This document shows positions 1 to 9,507 of a stretch of 33,018 bases of DNA, piece by piece. A program made the translations under genes and the position numbers. Below the pieces are notes generated by a model. The model searched no databases. It was not told the DNA's origin and saw only the letters and a list, made by a program, of their open reading frames with translations. Source of the DNA: Candidatus Saccharimonadota bacterium (GTDB lineage Bacteria > Patescibacteriota > Saccharimonadia > Saccharimonadales > EFPC-124); contig JARIHL010000070.1 in assembly GCA_029288315.1 (NCBI GenBank), forward strand, positions 1 to 33,018, read 5' to 3'. The first letter of the stretch is position 1; every line of letters starts with the position of its first letter.

Positions 1-11
1 GATGCAGCGTA

Positions 12-45
12 GTCTCGTGGGCTCGGAGATGTGTATAAGAGACAG
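12..45 (+). other. Illumina Nextera read-2 transposase adapter (library artefact at contig end)
   Basis: Exact 34-nt match to GTCTCGTGGGCTCGGAGATGTGTATAAGAGACAG; translates in the ORF as ..SLVGSEMCIRDR.. Confidence 0.98.
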
Positions 46-604
46 AGGTTGGGCGGCGAAAGGCGTTGACAAAACAAGCGGACTAGCACCTGGTGTGATG
101 GTTGAAGTGGCGAGTGCCAGTGATATTATGGACGAGCAAACTGAGCTAGCGAAATCGTTCGATGATTTGCTTAACAAAAAAAATCAAGAGCATCGCCTGG
201 AAGCGGTACAAAAAATGCAAGCAGCTCAACAAGCGACTCAGGACGCCCGTGCGGCCAATCCAGGCCTGGCGCTTGCCAATAATCCACACGCTGACGTTCT
301 ACAAAAACAATTTGTAGCTCAATCTGCCGAACCAGCCTTGATGCCAAAATTTAATCCGTATCCCACAATCCATCAAAAAGTAATCACTCCCTATGACCCA
401 GATCAAGCAGCACCGCCACCACCGCAACCGCCTCTCGTAGCTGCAGCTCCGGCGCAATCAGCCACAAGCTCGATGACACAACCGCTGTCGCCTGATATAA
501 TGAGGCTTGCAAACAATAATGATCTGAGCATTAGTGCAATTGCCCACGAAGCTCATCGTCTTGAAGAAGGCGATGAAGGAGAGGTAGTTATTACGCTTCA
601 CTAA
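46..604 (+). CDS. C-terminal fragment of a conserved hypothetical protein upstream of T4SS-like genes (5' truncated; ORF 2..604 includes adapter)
   Basis: Open frame to TAA at 602-604; genuine sequence begins only after the adapter; Ala/Gln/Pro-rich tail. Confidence 0.7.
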
Positions 605-639
605 TGCGGCGTGTCATGAACTAACGAACAATAAAGGTA

Positions 640-1515
640 GTGCTGCCTATGCAGCCAAACGCAACACCAAATATACAACCACCAACGGGAGGTAATCAAC
701 CAGGGCCGATCAGCCAGCCTCCTGTTCAGTCATTGACTCCTGCCGGTTCGCCTGGGGTCCCAGGCCAACCACAACCAGCACCGATTCCAAAGAGAGTAGT
801 GAGTAGCGCTCAAAATTCTTTACTTATCTCTGAAATTCGGGACAACTTAGCCATTATGAACGATGGCAGTATGCGAGCACTTGTGGCGTGCCGTTCAATT
901 AACTTTGATCTTATGAGCGCCAGGGAGCGTGAGGCAGTGGAGTATTCATATCAGAATTTTTTAAATTCGCTGTACTTTCCAATTCAAATTACCGCTCGTT
1001 CTCAGAAAGTTGATATCGGTCCATACCTTGACCGCCTTGAAAAGCTACGCCGTGAGCAAGACAATATGCTTTTAGGTGTCCTGATGGATGATTATATTGA
1101 TTTTGTTTCGTCGCTCGCCCAAGAAACAAATATCATGGATAAAAGCTTTTTTATCGTGATACCGTATTATCCAGCTGGCAATGTAGATAGCGCGGTTAAT
1201 AGTAGTAAAAACTTTTTCGCAAATCTGTTTGCGCCGCAAACCCAACAACGAATCCGGATTGATGAAAATACCTTTAACAAATCGAAAGACGAGCTTCGTA
1301 ACCGGGTGCAAACTGTCGTGAATGGACTCATGCAAATGGGCATCAGAAGCACACAGCTCACCACCAAAGAACTGGGCGAACTCTATTACAATGTTTATAA
1401 CCCTGATACTGCAGTGCGTCAGCCAATTGGCAACTTTGAAAATTTGACTGCTCCTATTATTACAAAAGGGTCAGGGCAGGCACCACAGCCACATCTCGAC
1501 CGGGAGATTTTATAA
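640..1515 (+). CDS. TraC/VirB4 N-terminal-like protein (split from the ATPase)
   Basis: 291 aa; Pro-rich N-terminus then ISEIRDNLAIMNDGSMRALVACRSINFDLMS; directly precedes and overlaps the VirB4-like ATPase (TAATG). Confidence 0.65.
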   Translation: MLPMQPNATPNIQPPTGGNQPGPISQPPVQSLTPAGSPGVPGQPQPAPIPKRVVSSAQNSLLISEIRDNLAIMNDGSMRALVACRSINFDLMSAREREAVEYSYQNFLNSLYFPIQITARSQKVDIGPYLDRLEKLRREQDNMLLGVLMDDYIDFVSSLAQETNIMDKSFFIVIPYYPAGNVDSAVNSSKNFFANLFAPQTQQRIRIDENTFNKSKDELRNRVQTVVNGLMQMGIRSTQLTTKELGELYYNVYNPDTAVRQPIGNFENLTAPIITKGSGQAPQPHLDREIL

Positions 1516-3449
1516 TGGCCTTTGGAGGAAAGAAAAAAACTGATCCAATTGACATTGCCGAGCGGCAACGGCTTCGCGAGCAAAAGGAAATTGAACAAGA
1601 ATTTCTGCGCAGCATCACCACGCTTCGTGATATTATCGCCCCCAGTTCACTCGAAATTCAAGCAAGTTATTTTCGTTTAGGAACTCGCTATGCGCGCACT
1701 TTGTACGTTTATGGCTATCCACGCCAAATTTATACCGGTTGGTTGAGCCCGATTATTAACATTGATGAAGTTATTGATGTTTCAATGTTTATTTACCCAG
1801 TCGAAAGCCAGGTGGTACTTAATAATCTGCGTAAAAAAGTAGGGCAATTAGAGGCCAGTATTTCATTGAATTCAGAAAAAGGGAAGGTGCGCGATCCAGC
1901 ACTTGAAGCGGCTATCCAAGACGCTGAAGAATTGCGTGATCAACTGCAAGTTGGCGCTGAACGATTCTTCCGTTTTGGCCTCTACATTACCATCTACGGT
2001 GAGAGCCTTGATGAGTTGCAATTTGTGCAGCATAAAATTGAAACGATTCTTGGCCAGCAGCTTGTATTTAGCAAAGTGGCTTCCAGCCAAATGGAACAAG
2101 GGCTCAACGCTACCGTGCCGCAAATGTCCGATCAATTACAGATTCGGCACAATATGAACACCGGCGCACTCTCGACCAGTTTCCCATTTACTAGTGCTGA
2201 TCTGACGCAAGATACTGGCATTTTGTATGGAGTCAACATGCATAATAACGGTTTGGTTATTTTTGACCGTTTTACACTCGAGAATGCCAATATGGTCGTC
2301 TTTGCTAAATCTGGTGCCGGTAAATCATTTACCGTGAAGCTTGAGGCCCTGCGCAGCATGATGCTTGGCTCTGAAGTGATTATTATTGACCCCGAAAATG
2401 AATATCAGCGGCTCTGTGAAGCAGTGGGCGGTAGCTATATCAAGTTATCTCTCGGTTCAGAAACACGGATTAATCCGTTTGATCTACCCCGCGTTATTGA
2501 AAATGAAGAGGCTGAGGACGCTCTTCGCGCTAATCTTATCACGCTGCACGGCCTTCTGCGTTTGATGATGGGAGGTGCTCAGATGGCCGCCAATGGTATT
2601 AGTCTGCCGGCATTAAATCCAATTGAAGAGTCAGATCTTGATCAAGCCCTCATCGATACCTATGCCCGAGCAGGCATTACCGGCGACCCACTGACACACA
2701 ATTCACCTCCGCCAACCATCAATGACCTTTATGAAACATTGCTTCATATGCCGGGCACTGGCCCTCAGCTGGCGCAGCGGCTTCGCAAATATACGACCGG
2801 TACCTTCGCAGGGATATTCTCGCAACAATCCAATGTTGATATTAACAATCAAATGATTGTGTTTAACATTCGTGATCTCGAGGATGAACTCCGGCCAGTA
2901 GCCATGTATATTGTGCTGAGCCATATCTGGAACAAAACACGAAGTGATCAACGCAAACGCCTCTTGATCGTTGATGAAGCATGGCAACTGATGAAATATG
3001 ACGATTCAGCTAATTTTTTGTTTAGTTTAGCGAAGCGAGCACGTAAATACTTCTTAGGACTGACCACTATTACGCAAGACGTCGAAGACTTTATGGGCAG
3101 TAAAATGGGCCGAGCCATTGTGGCCAACGCCTCACTGCAGTTATTGCTGAAGCAATCAACCTCTGCGGTTGATGTACTCGCGGAGGTGTTTAAATTAACT
3201 GAGGAAGAGCGTAAACGGTTGAGTCAATTTCCGGTGGGGCAAGGCTTGTTTTTTGCCGGACAAAATCATGTTCACATTCAAATTATCGCTTCGCAAACTG
3301 AAACATCGCTTATTACTACTAATCCGCAACAAGTGCAGCAATTGCAAGCCCTTTACCAGCAACAAGGTTCACAGCCATCACCATTCGCAAACAATGTATT
3401 GCCTGAACAAAACAGCCCCGCTGCAGATTTTAACGATGTGCAATTATAG
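1515..3449 (+). CDS. VirB4/TraC-family conjugative transfer ATPase
   Basis: 644 aa; Walker A AKSGAGKSFTVK, Walker B LLIVDEAWQLM, TITQDVEDFMGS motif typical of VirB4/TraC. Confidence 0.92.
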   Translation: MAFGGKKKTDPIDIAERQRLREQKEIEQEFLRSITTLRDIIAPSSLEIQASYFRLGTRYARTLYVYGYPRQIYTGWLSPIINIDEVIDVSMFIYPVESQVVLNNLRKKVGQLEASISLNSEKGKVRDPALEAAIQDAEELRDQLQVGAERFFRFGLYITIYGESLDELQFVQHKIETILGQQLVFSKVASSQMEQGLNATVPQMSDQLQIRHNMNTGALSTSFPFTSADLTQDTGILYGVNMHNNGLVIFDRFTLENANMVVFAKSGAGKSFTVKLEALRSMMLGSEVIIIDPENEYQRLCEAVGGSYIKLSLGSETRINPFDLPRVIENEEAEDALRANLITLHGLLRLMMGGAQMAANGISLPALNPIEESDLDQALIDTYARAGITGDPLTHNSPPPTINDLYETLLHMPGTGPQLAQRLRKYTTGTFAGIFSQQSNVDINNQMIVFNIRDLEDELRPVAMYIVLSHIWNKTRSDQRKRLLIVDEAWQLMKYDDSANFLFSLAKRARKYFLGLTTITQDVEDFMGSKMGRAIVANASLQLLLKQSTSAVDVLAEVFKLTEEERKRLSQFPVGQGLFFAGQNHVHIQIIASQTETSLITTNPQQVQQLQALYQQQGSQPSPFANNVLPEQNSPAADFNDVQL

Positions 3450-3458
3450 GCTTTAATC

Positions 3459-6400
3459 ATGGCTGATCCAGCAAGAAATCAGGATTTTGATCCCAGAGAG
3501 GAACGATCATGGGAACCGCGGGTTATTCAAGGCGAAAATCAAGGTGGCGGGCCAGGCCGTCCGGAATTACATGTAGTTGATGGAGGGGGAGGTGACGGTA
3601 CACCTCCTTCTGATCGCCCAAATCTGCAGCTCCTAAAAGGAGGGTTGAGTGATGCTGAAAGTGCAGCTTCAAAAACGCCGAATCGCCCGAAAGATCTAGC
3701 CGCTCAAGAAGCAAACCCCGCTGGCTGGAGTTCAACCATTAAGGGCAGAGGGCAAAGATTTGCTGGCCGTAACCTAAGCAGTACGATTAAAAAAGTACGG
3801 CTTGTTTTAGCGGGTGCTGGTATTATCAGTGCCGTTACAGGGGCCGTAGTAGCGGGTGTACTGGGCTTTTTTGTTACCATGAAAGAACGCGCACTCGACT
3901 TTTGGAGCAAAAATCAATACAGTGCCTACAATAGACGTGCTGCCAGTGTCCAAAAACGTCTTTTTCAAGAACCAGATGCTGATTGTAAAACCATCCGCTG
4001 CCGGCTCAAACAAGGGGTAAGCGATAAAGAGATTGCGAAATATCAAAAGGCCGGTCTTCGCCCAGAAGTAGGTGAGAAAGGGGGTAAAAAATATATTATT
4101 GCCTTCAATTTCGTAGACGAAAATGGAAAGGAGGTACGGGTCACTCAGGCCAATTTTAAAGAAGTGTATAAAAGTAGCCCGAAATTCCTTGGTATGGTTT
4201 CGGTTGTTTCAAAATCGAAAGCTATTGTATACCGAGGACAACATGCGCTTAAAAAATATTCTAAATTTGGCGTCGATAGAGCAAAAAAAGCACTGGTTGA
4301 TAGTAAGAAGAAATTTCGCGCTTACATGTTTGGTGACACTGGCCAGCCGGTCAACCTAAACCCAGGCGATGACGCCGAAGAAGACCCCGAGAAACCCCCC
4401 GAACAAGCAGCCGTTGAAGGTGAGCTTGGTGATGCCGAAGAGGCTATTACCGAAGCTGCCGCAGAGGATAAAGCCCAGATGGTAGAGAGTGAATATGAAA
4501 ATGGCCCGGCCGTTCAACCTGATACCAGTCAGCTTGATCAAGATCCGGCTAATGCTGCTAATGTGGGCGAAGGACTTTTGAAGGGAGGCCTGAAGGGTGC
4601 TGTATTTAGTGTGTTTTCAGTTATTGATAAAGCATGCGGTGGTTATCAGCTCATTCGAGCAGTTATATTTGGTGCTAAAATCTATGCTGCCGCGCAACTT
4701 ATTCAATATGCCTTGCTGTTTATGACTCATGCTGACGCCCTAAAAGCAGGGGAATTATCATATACACAAATTGCTTTTATGGCTGGTATTCTTATATTGC
4801 CGAACAAAGTGAAAGGGCCGGATTACGGAAAGACGGCTGCCAATTCAATACTTTATTCGATGATTGTCGGCCTCGGTAAAGTGTCGAGTAAGACCGGTTT
4901 GGCACGATTTTCAAATGGTACTGCTTTTATGAAGTTCTTACAAACTACCAAAGCTTATTTTGAGTCACTCGGCGCCAACAAAACTACTTGCAAACACGTA
5001 CAGGCTTGGTATGGCCAAGTGGCGCTCGGCGCGTTAGGGCTGCTCGCAAGTATTGGTACTGGCGGGCTAGCAACAATTGTGGGTATTGCTCAGGGCGCAG
5101 TCGTAGGGGCAATTACCTCTGTTATGATAGCCTATGTAACGCCAATGCTGATTCGTATGGCTAATGACACTCATGCACCTGACCCGGATGATCCAGAAGG
5201 CGGGTTTGCGGCTGGCAATGCCATTGGGTCAGGTATTGGTGCTTTTGCTGGCCAATTAGCTCGAGGTAGCTTACGCCTTCTGACTAATGACGATGCACCA
5301 CAAGTGGCCATGGAAACAGCTCGGGAAATGGCTCGTATAAAAGCTGCTGAACGGATTGGGCAAAATCCTTTCTCAATCGACAATCCTGATTCAATAACCA
5401 ATCGCTTAGCCATGGTCGTCGCACCATATGTCTTCGCACCAACAGCACAAGCAAATTATCAAAATATTGCCTCGATCGCCGCCTCACCGTTGACGCTCAT
5501 TGGCGGTTCAATTAATCAGTTATTTACCAGTAGAGTCAATGCGCTTGAAACAAGCTATGGCGGACAGTTTTGTGCCGATGAGGATTACCGCGATATGAAT
5601 ATCTTGACCGATGCCTACTGCAACCCTATTTATGGCGAACAAGAAGCGGTAATCGAGAGTCCGAAATACGAGCCAGACCAAGTAACCAACTTTATGGCCG
5701 ATAATGGCCATGTTGATGAAACAACGGGCGCGCCAAAAAGTGACGACTTTCAAAAGTTCATCCGGTCTTGCGTGGATGGCGATGCACCACCTTCTCCTGA
5801 CGGCGGTGGCGCAGAGGTAGGTGAAGATATTGATACACGTGACTGCTTAAAAGGTGATAAAACTGGCACGGCCGCAACACCCGCCAAATTAGCCCGCTCA
5901 GGCCAGACACAACTCGCCCAAGCAGCTCCAACGGCAACCGTTACTGGCGATGACAAATTCACCATGTTCCGCATGTATCTTATGGATACTGACATTTTGG
6001 ATGGCATTCAAAAAAGTGCTGATGGTACATTGGGTGCTGGCGGTGCAGACGGTGGCGGATCACAAGTGGGTAGTGCGCCGCTTAACCCCGGCGCCTTTAC
6101 CTGGCCAATTAATCCAAGTGGTGCTTCAACGATTAGCTCATGTATGAACTTAACCGACCCGAGCTATCGCCAGCATGCCGGACTAGATATCGCCGCACCT
6201 ATTGGTACCCAAATAGTAGCCGTAGCCGACGGTACGGTAGTATTCGAGAGCAAAAGTGTAGGGGGTTTTGAATATTATGTAGCAATCAAGCATGCTAATG
6301 GTGCTATAACAGGCTATGGCCATAATCAACAAAATCTAGTAAAACAGGGTGATATCGTGAAGCAGGGCCAGCCCATTGCCACTGTTGGCAGCCGCGGCCA

Positions 6401-6569
6401 ATCAACTGGGCCTCACGTGCATATGAATTATATTCCAGATGGTAGTAATCACTTTACTAACCCAGATTCAATTGCATACAATCCACTGTATAATAATTTG
6501 ATGCCGAAACCAGCTAATGTCGTTGATGATGCTGGTTGTATGTCACCTCAGAAATTAAAGGCGAGGTAA
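3459..6569 (+). CDS. Large membrane protein with C-terminal M23 (LytM-like) peptidase domain, T4SS-associated
   Basis: 1036 aa; several hydrophobic segments (aa ~115-140, ~400-430, ~510-570); C-terminus QHAGLDIAAPIGTQIVAVADGTVVF...GPHVHMNYI gives the HxxxD and HxH M23 motifs. Confidence 0.8.
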   Translation: MADPARNQDFDPREERSWEPRVIQGENQGGGPGRPELHVVDGGGGDGTPPSDRPNLQLLKGGLSDAESAASKTPNRPKDLAAQEANPAGWSSTIKGRGQRFAGRNLSSTIKKVRLVLAGAGIISAVTGAVVAGVLGFFVTMKERALDFWSKNQYSAYNRRAASVQKRLFQEPDADCKTIRCRLKQGVSDKEIAKYQKAGLRPEVGEKGGKKYIIAFNFVDENGKEVRVTQANFKEVYKSSPKFLGMVSVVSKSKAIVYRGQHALKKYSKFGVDRAKKALVDSKKKFRAYMFGDTGQPVNLNPGDDAEEDPEKPPEQAAVEGELGDAEEAITEAAAEDKAQMVESEYENGPAVQPDTSQLDQDPANAANVGEGLLKGGLKGAVFSVFSVIDKACGGYQLIRAVIFGAKIYAAAQLIQYALLFMTHADALKAGELSYTQIAFMAGILILPNKVKGPDYGKTAANSILYSMIVGLGKVSSKTGLARFSNGTAFMKFLQTTKAYFESLGANKTTCKHVQAWYGQVALGALGLLASIGTGGLATIVGIAQGAVVGAITSVMIAYVTPMLIRMANDTHAPDPDDPEGGFAAGNAIGSGIGAFAGQLARGSLRLLTNDDAPQVAMETAREMARIKAAERIGQNPFSIDNPDSITNRLAMVVAPYVFAPTAQANYQNIASIAASPLTLIGGSINQLFTSRVNALETSYGGQFCADEDYRDMNILTDAYCNPIYGEQEAVIESPKYEPDQVTNFMADNGHVDETTGAPKSDDFQKFIRSCVDGDAPPSPDGGGAEVGEDIDTRDCLKGDKTGTAATPAKLARSGQTQLAQAAPTATVTGDDKFTMFRMYLMDTDILDGIQKSADGTLGAGGADGGGSQVGSAPLNPGAFTWPINPSGASTISSCMNLTDPSYRQHAGLDIAAPIGTQIVAVADGTVVFESKSVGGFEYYVAIKHANGAITGYGHNQQNLVKQGDIVKQGQPIATVGSRGQSTGPHVHMNYIPDGSNHFTNPDSIAYNPLYNNLMPKPANVVDDAGCMSPQKLKAR

Positions 6570-6572
6570 CCA

Positions 6573-7754
6573 ATGAACCAGGTTAGCTTCATTTCCGAAA
6601 AAGGCAAGAAGAGTATACTGCTTCAATTAGTGGTGACTATAGTAATCGCTCTGACGCCACTGCAACCATTACTAGCCCAAGTCAACAGCCTCGACTTTAC
6701 TGGAAACGATATTCAAACCTATGATCCGCGAGCTACTCTTTGCGCACCAGGTGGCGGATCAAGCGGTGACTCTCAGCTGGTGGGGGGTGATACTGAACAA
6801 AACGAGAAGGATGCATTTTTCTATTTCACCGGCAAGGGCCTTGCGCCGCATCGGGCAGCTGGCATTATCGGTAACTTAATGCAGGAATCTCAAATGAATC
6901 CAAAAGTTATACAGTCAAATGGTGTTGGCCACGGCATTGCTCAATGGAGTAAGAACGGGCGCTGGGCTGAGTTACAAAAATGGGCTGGAAGCCGCGATAT
7001 ATGGGCACTGGGCACACAGCTTGATTTTATATGGCACGAGATGAGTAATGTGCCACCGTGGAACAAAACAATTCCCGCATTGCAAGCCGCAGGCGATGTC
7101 GAAGCGGCTACTTATGCCTTTGAACAAAACTATGAAAAAGCTGGCCAACCAAATATGACTAACCGCATTAAATATGCTCAAAATGCCATGCGTTTTGCGG
7201 GGCAAGCGCCAAATGCCGCTGGTACGCCAGTTACTACGACCACTCAAGGTTGTACCTCTGGAGGTGGCATTGGTACCGTTGATGGCTTTACCTTTCCACT
7301 GCAAACTCGCAAAAGTGTCATTCTTAATGACAGTGGAGTAAAATGGTGCTCCAATCAACAAACTAACTGCCACCATGATTACAATGCAGCTGACATTGGG
7401 GCTCCAACCGGTACTGTGGTTGTTGCAGCCAAAGGTGGCGTCGTTGAGCATTTACGTGAAGGAAAAGACGCGAATATCGGTATTCTAGGTGAGGATAAAA
7501 ATTTTTACTACTATGCGCACATGAATGGTAGTATCAAAGCGCGAAAAGGTGATAAAGTAGCTGCTGGCCAGCCTCTTGGACAAGTAGGCACTGCGGCCGA
7601 TAATGATGCGAACGCTCCTCCACATTTACACATTGATGTACAGCCGCCGCCCGCTACAGGGCGTCCAAGTTGTTCTGGAGCCGCCTGTAATGCTTATACC
7701 TTTATTAATATCCAGCCGCCGCTCATAAAAGCATTTCAAGCCTTACCGGAGTAA
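6573..7754 (+). CDS. Secreted bifunctional cell-wall hydrolase: phage-tail-lysozyme-like domain + M23 peptidase-like domain
   Basis: 393 aa; signal/anchor at N-terminus; YFTGKGLAPHRAAGIIGNLMQESQMNPKVIQSNGVGHGIAQWSKNGRW (phage tail lysozyme-like) then HHDYNAADIGAPTGTVVVAAKGGVVEHL...PPHLHIDV (M23-like). Confidence 0.82.
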   Translation: MNQVSFISEKGKKSILLQLVVTIVIALTPLQPLLAQVNSLDFTGNDIQTYDPRATLCAPGGGSSGDSQLVGGDTEQNEKDAFFYFTGKGLAPHRAAGIIGNLMQESQMNPKVIQSNGVGHGIAQWSKNGRWAELQKWAGSRDIWALGTQLDFIWHEMSNVPPWNKTIPALQAAGDVEAATYAFEQNYEKAGQPNMTNRIKYAQNAMRFAGQAPNAAGTPVTTTTQGCTSGGGIGTVDGFTFPLQTRKSVILNDSGVKWCSNQQTNCHHDYNAADIGAPTGTVVVAAKGGVVEHLREGKDANIGILGEDKNFYYYAHMNGSIKARKGDKVAAGQPLGQVGTAADNDANAPPHLHIDVQPPPATGRPSCSGAACNAYTFINIQPPLIKAFQALPE

Positions 7755-7766
7755 TGGAGTCAAATA

Positions 7767-9359
7767 ATGAATATCGAACCACAACGTTTCATCAAACCAG
7801 TAATCATCGCTAGCGTAGTAGTAGCTTTGTTAAGCCTGGGATTATTTATAACTACTCACGGTGTTTTGATCGTTCATAAAGAAGGTGACGGTGAATATAC
7901 ATTGCACAAAACTTCAGATCAACAATTTGATCAACGTCCCAGCAAGAGTTCTCGAATGATAGTAGCGAGCGGGTCTTACACTATAGAATACAAAGATAGC
8001 AATGCCAGCCAGACTAAATATGTTGAAGTCCCCAACTTTTTACGCTCTGCCACGGTAGAATTTAAACAAACAGTGCAACGACAAGTAGAAAGAGTAGCCG
8101 CCAAAACACTTGGCTATCTGATGCGCGGCCCAGCCGGTGAACTCATTGGCGCAGACACCAGTAAAGAAAGTGAATTTACCTACACATATGCTAGTACAGA
8201 CCCTACCGGGCTTAGCGCAAATGCTACCCGCATACCATTTTCTGGCTTGCAAACAATTGCCCACAATAACCAATTGGTCGGTTTCGTACCAACTCAACCA
8301 GTCGAATATGACTTAGCCTTGACCATGCACGATTTTGCGAGCAGTAAGACCACTCGGTCAGACAAAATTTATCGTGAAGCCACGCCACCACGGCTCATCA
8401 GGCCCTCATCTGCCACCAGTAATACGTATGGCGTGTACATAGCCGAGGATCAAACTATTACACTGGATATCTACGAAGGTACTCAAGTTAAACACACCTT
8501 TAAAAACATTCGTGATGTTGCCGAAGGAGCAGAAACTAAAGCAATTGCCCTTGGCAAGCAATATATTGCCATAGGCTTTGGGCGTAACTATGCATCACCG
8601 ACAGCTGATCATGATCAGTACAATTATCAAACCGGCGAGAAGGAGGAGAACCAATCTTCAGAATTAAATCAAGATTATGTAGTAAAAATATTTGATACTA
8701 CCAGCCAGAAAGAGTTACGAAGTTTCAGTTTGGGTAAAACGAACACTATAGCCAACCTATACATAGCCGATGATGGCAAATACGTCGCTGTCGAAGATGG
8801 CACAGGTATTAAAGTTTATGATAGCTTTAACGGCAAGCAAGTATTTGCCTATAATGCAACCAGCGTTACTTCCATTCAGTGGCGCGATAATCAACGGCTA
8901 TTATTCAGCTCAGTACGAGGTGGTTTGTTTGAGCTTAACCCAGGAGAACAATCTGCAGTTACTCTCTTTTCGAGCGATGCCTTGCGCCTCAGTTCATTCC
9001 AAGTAGTTGGCAATCAAATCCTCTTTACGGCATTCTCAAACCGCTCTACCGCTAGCTCCAGCCCTTCACCCGATGGCTATATTGCTTATCTAGATCAAGC
9101 TACGAAGGATAATAACCAGCTCATTACCCAATTACCATTTATTACAAATAGCTTCAAACTTGCTAGTTTGGGGAACACTATTTATGCTGCTAAAAATCAG
9201 TCGTACGTACCAAGGATTGATGCCAGCGGTGATTTTGCCGGGCCGGAATTTCGGCTCATTACAGCTGACGAAACGCTTAGGAAAGAGGTGACTGAATATC
9301 TTCAAAAAACACTTCAGAATTATGAGCAATATACGTTAGTGTTTGGTGAGAATTTATAA
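7767..9359 (+). CDS. Membrane-anchored protein with PEGA-like N-terminal region and beta-propeller-like C-terminal region
   Basis: 530 aa; single N-terminal TM (VIIASVVVALLSLGLFITTHG); repeated blade-like strands (YIADDGKYVAVEDGTGIKVYDSFNGKQVFAY). Confidence 0.6.
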   Translation: MNIEPQRFIKPVIIASVVVALLSLGLFITTHGVLIVHKEGDGEYTLHKTSDQQFDQRPSKSSRMIVASGSYTIEYKDSNASQTKYVEVPNFLRSATVEFKQTVQRQVERVAAKTLGYLMRGPAGELIGADTSKESEFTYTYASTDPTGLSANATRIPFSGLQTIAHNNQLVGFVPTQPVEYDLALTMHDFASSKTTRSDKIYREATPPRLIRPSSATSNTYGVYIAEDQTITLDIYEGTQVKHTFKNIRDVAEGAETKAIALGKQYIAIGFGRNYASPTADHDQYNYQTGEKEENQSSELNQDYVVKIFDTTSQKELRSFSLGKTNTIANLYIADDGKYVAVEDGTGIKVYDSFNGKQVFAYNATSVTSIQWRDNQRLLFSSVRGGLFELNPGEQSAVTLFSSDALRLSSFQVVGNQILFTAFSNRSTASSSPSPDGYIAYLDQATKDNNQLITQLPFITNSFKLASLGNTIYAAKNQSYVPRIDASGDFAGPEFRLITADETLRKEVTEYLQKTLQNYEQYTLVFGENL

Positions 9360-9507
9360 GCAGCTGCTGGAGATTTCTAAACACTGGGGTGGCACGCCAC
9401 GGGGCTGCCCCAAAAATGTTTTTTATGTACTCATAAAAAAATTTTAGGGGCGGATGGCGTGACAGGACCCCTTCTTACGAAAATCTCCAGCAGCTGCTTA
9501 TAAATTC
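9350..9507. repeat. Giant intergenic hairpin E1 (27-bp perfect arms 9350-9376 / 9481-9507)
   Basis: gaatttataagcagctgctggagattt and its exact reverse complement; inner pairings ggggt/acccc, cacgcca/tggcgtg, gcccc/ggggc, ttttttatg/cataaaaaa continue to the apex. Confidence 0.92.

Noticed and set aside
6972-7451. 159-aa minus-strand ORF
   Set aside because: Antisense to a well-supported hydrolase gene; no domain or RBS support.
640-9359. Integrated conjugative element or prophage
   Set aside because: No integrase, relaxase, att repeats or phage structural genes; lysozyme-like domain alone is insufficient, and the operon is next to the core replication locus.
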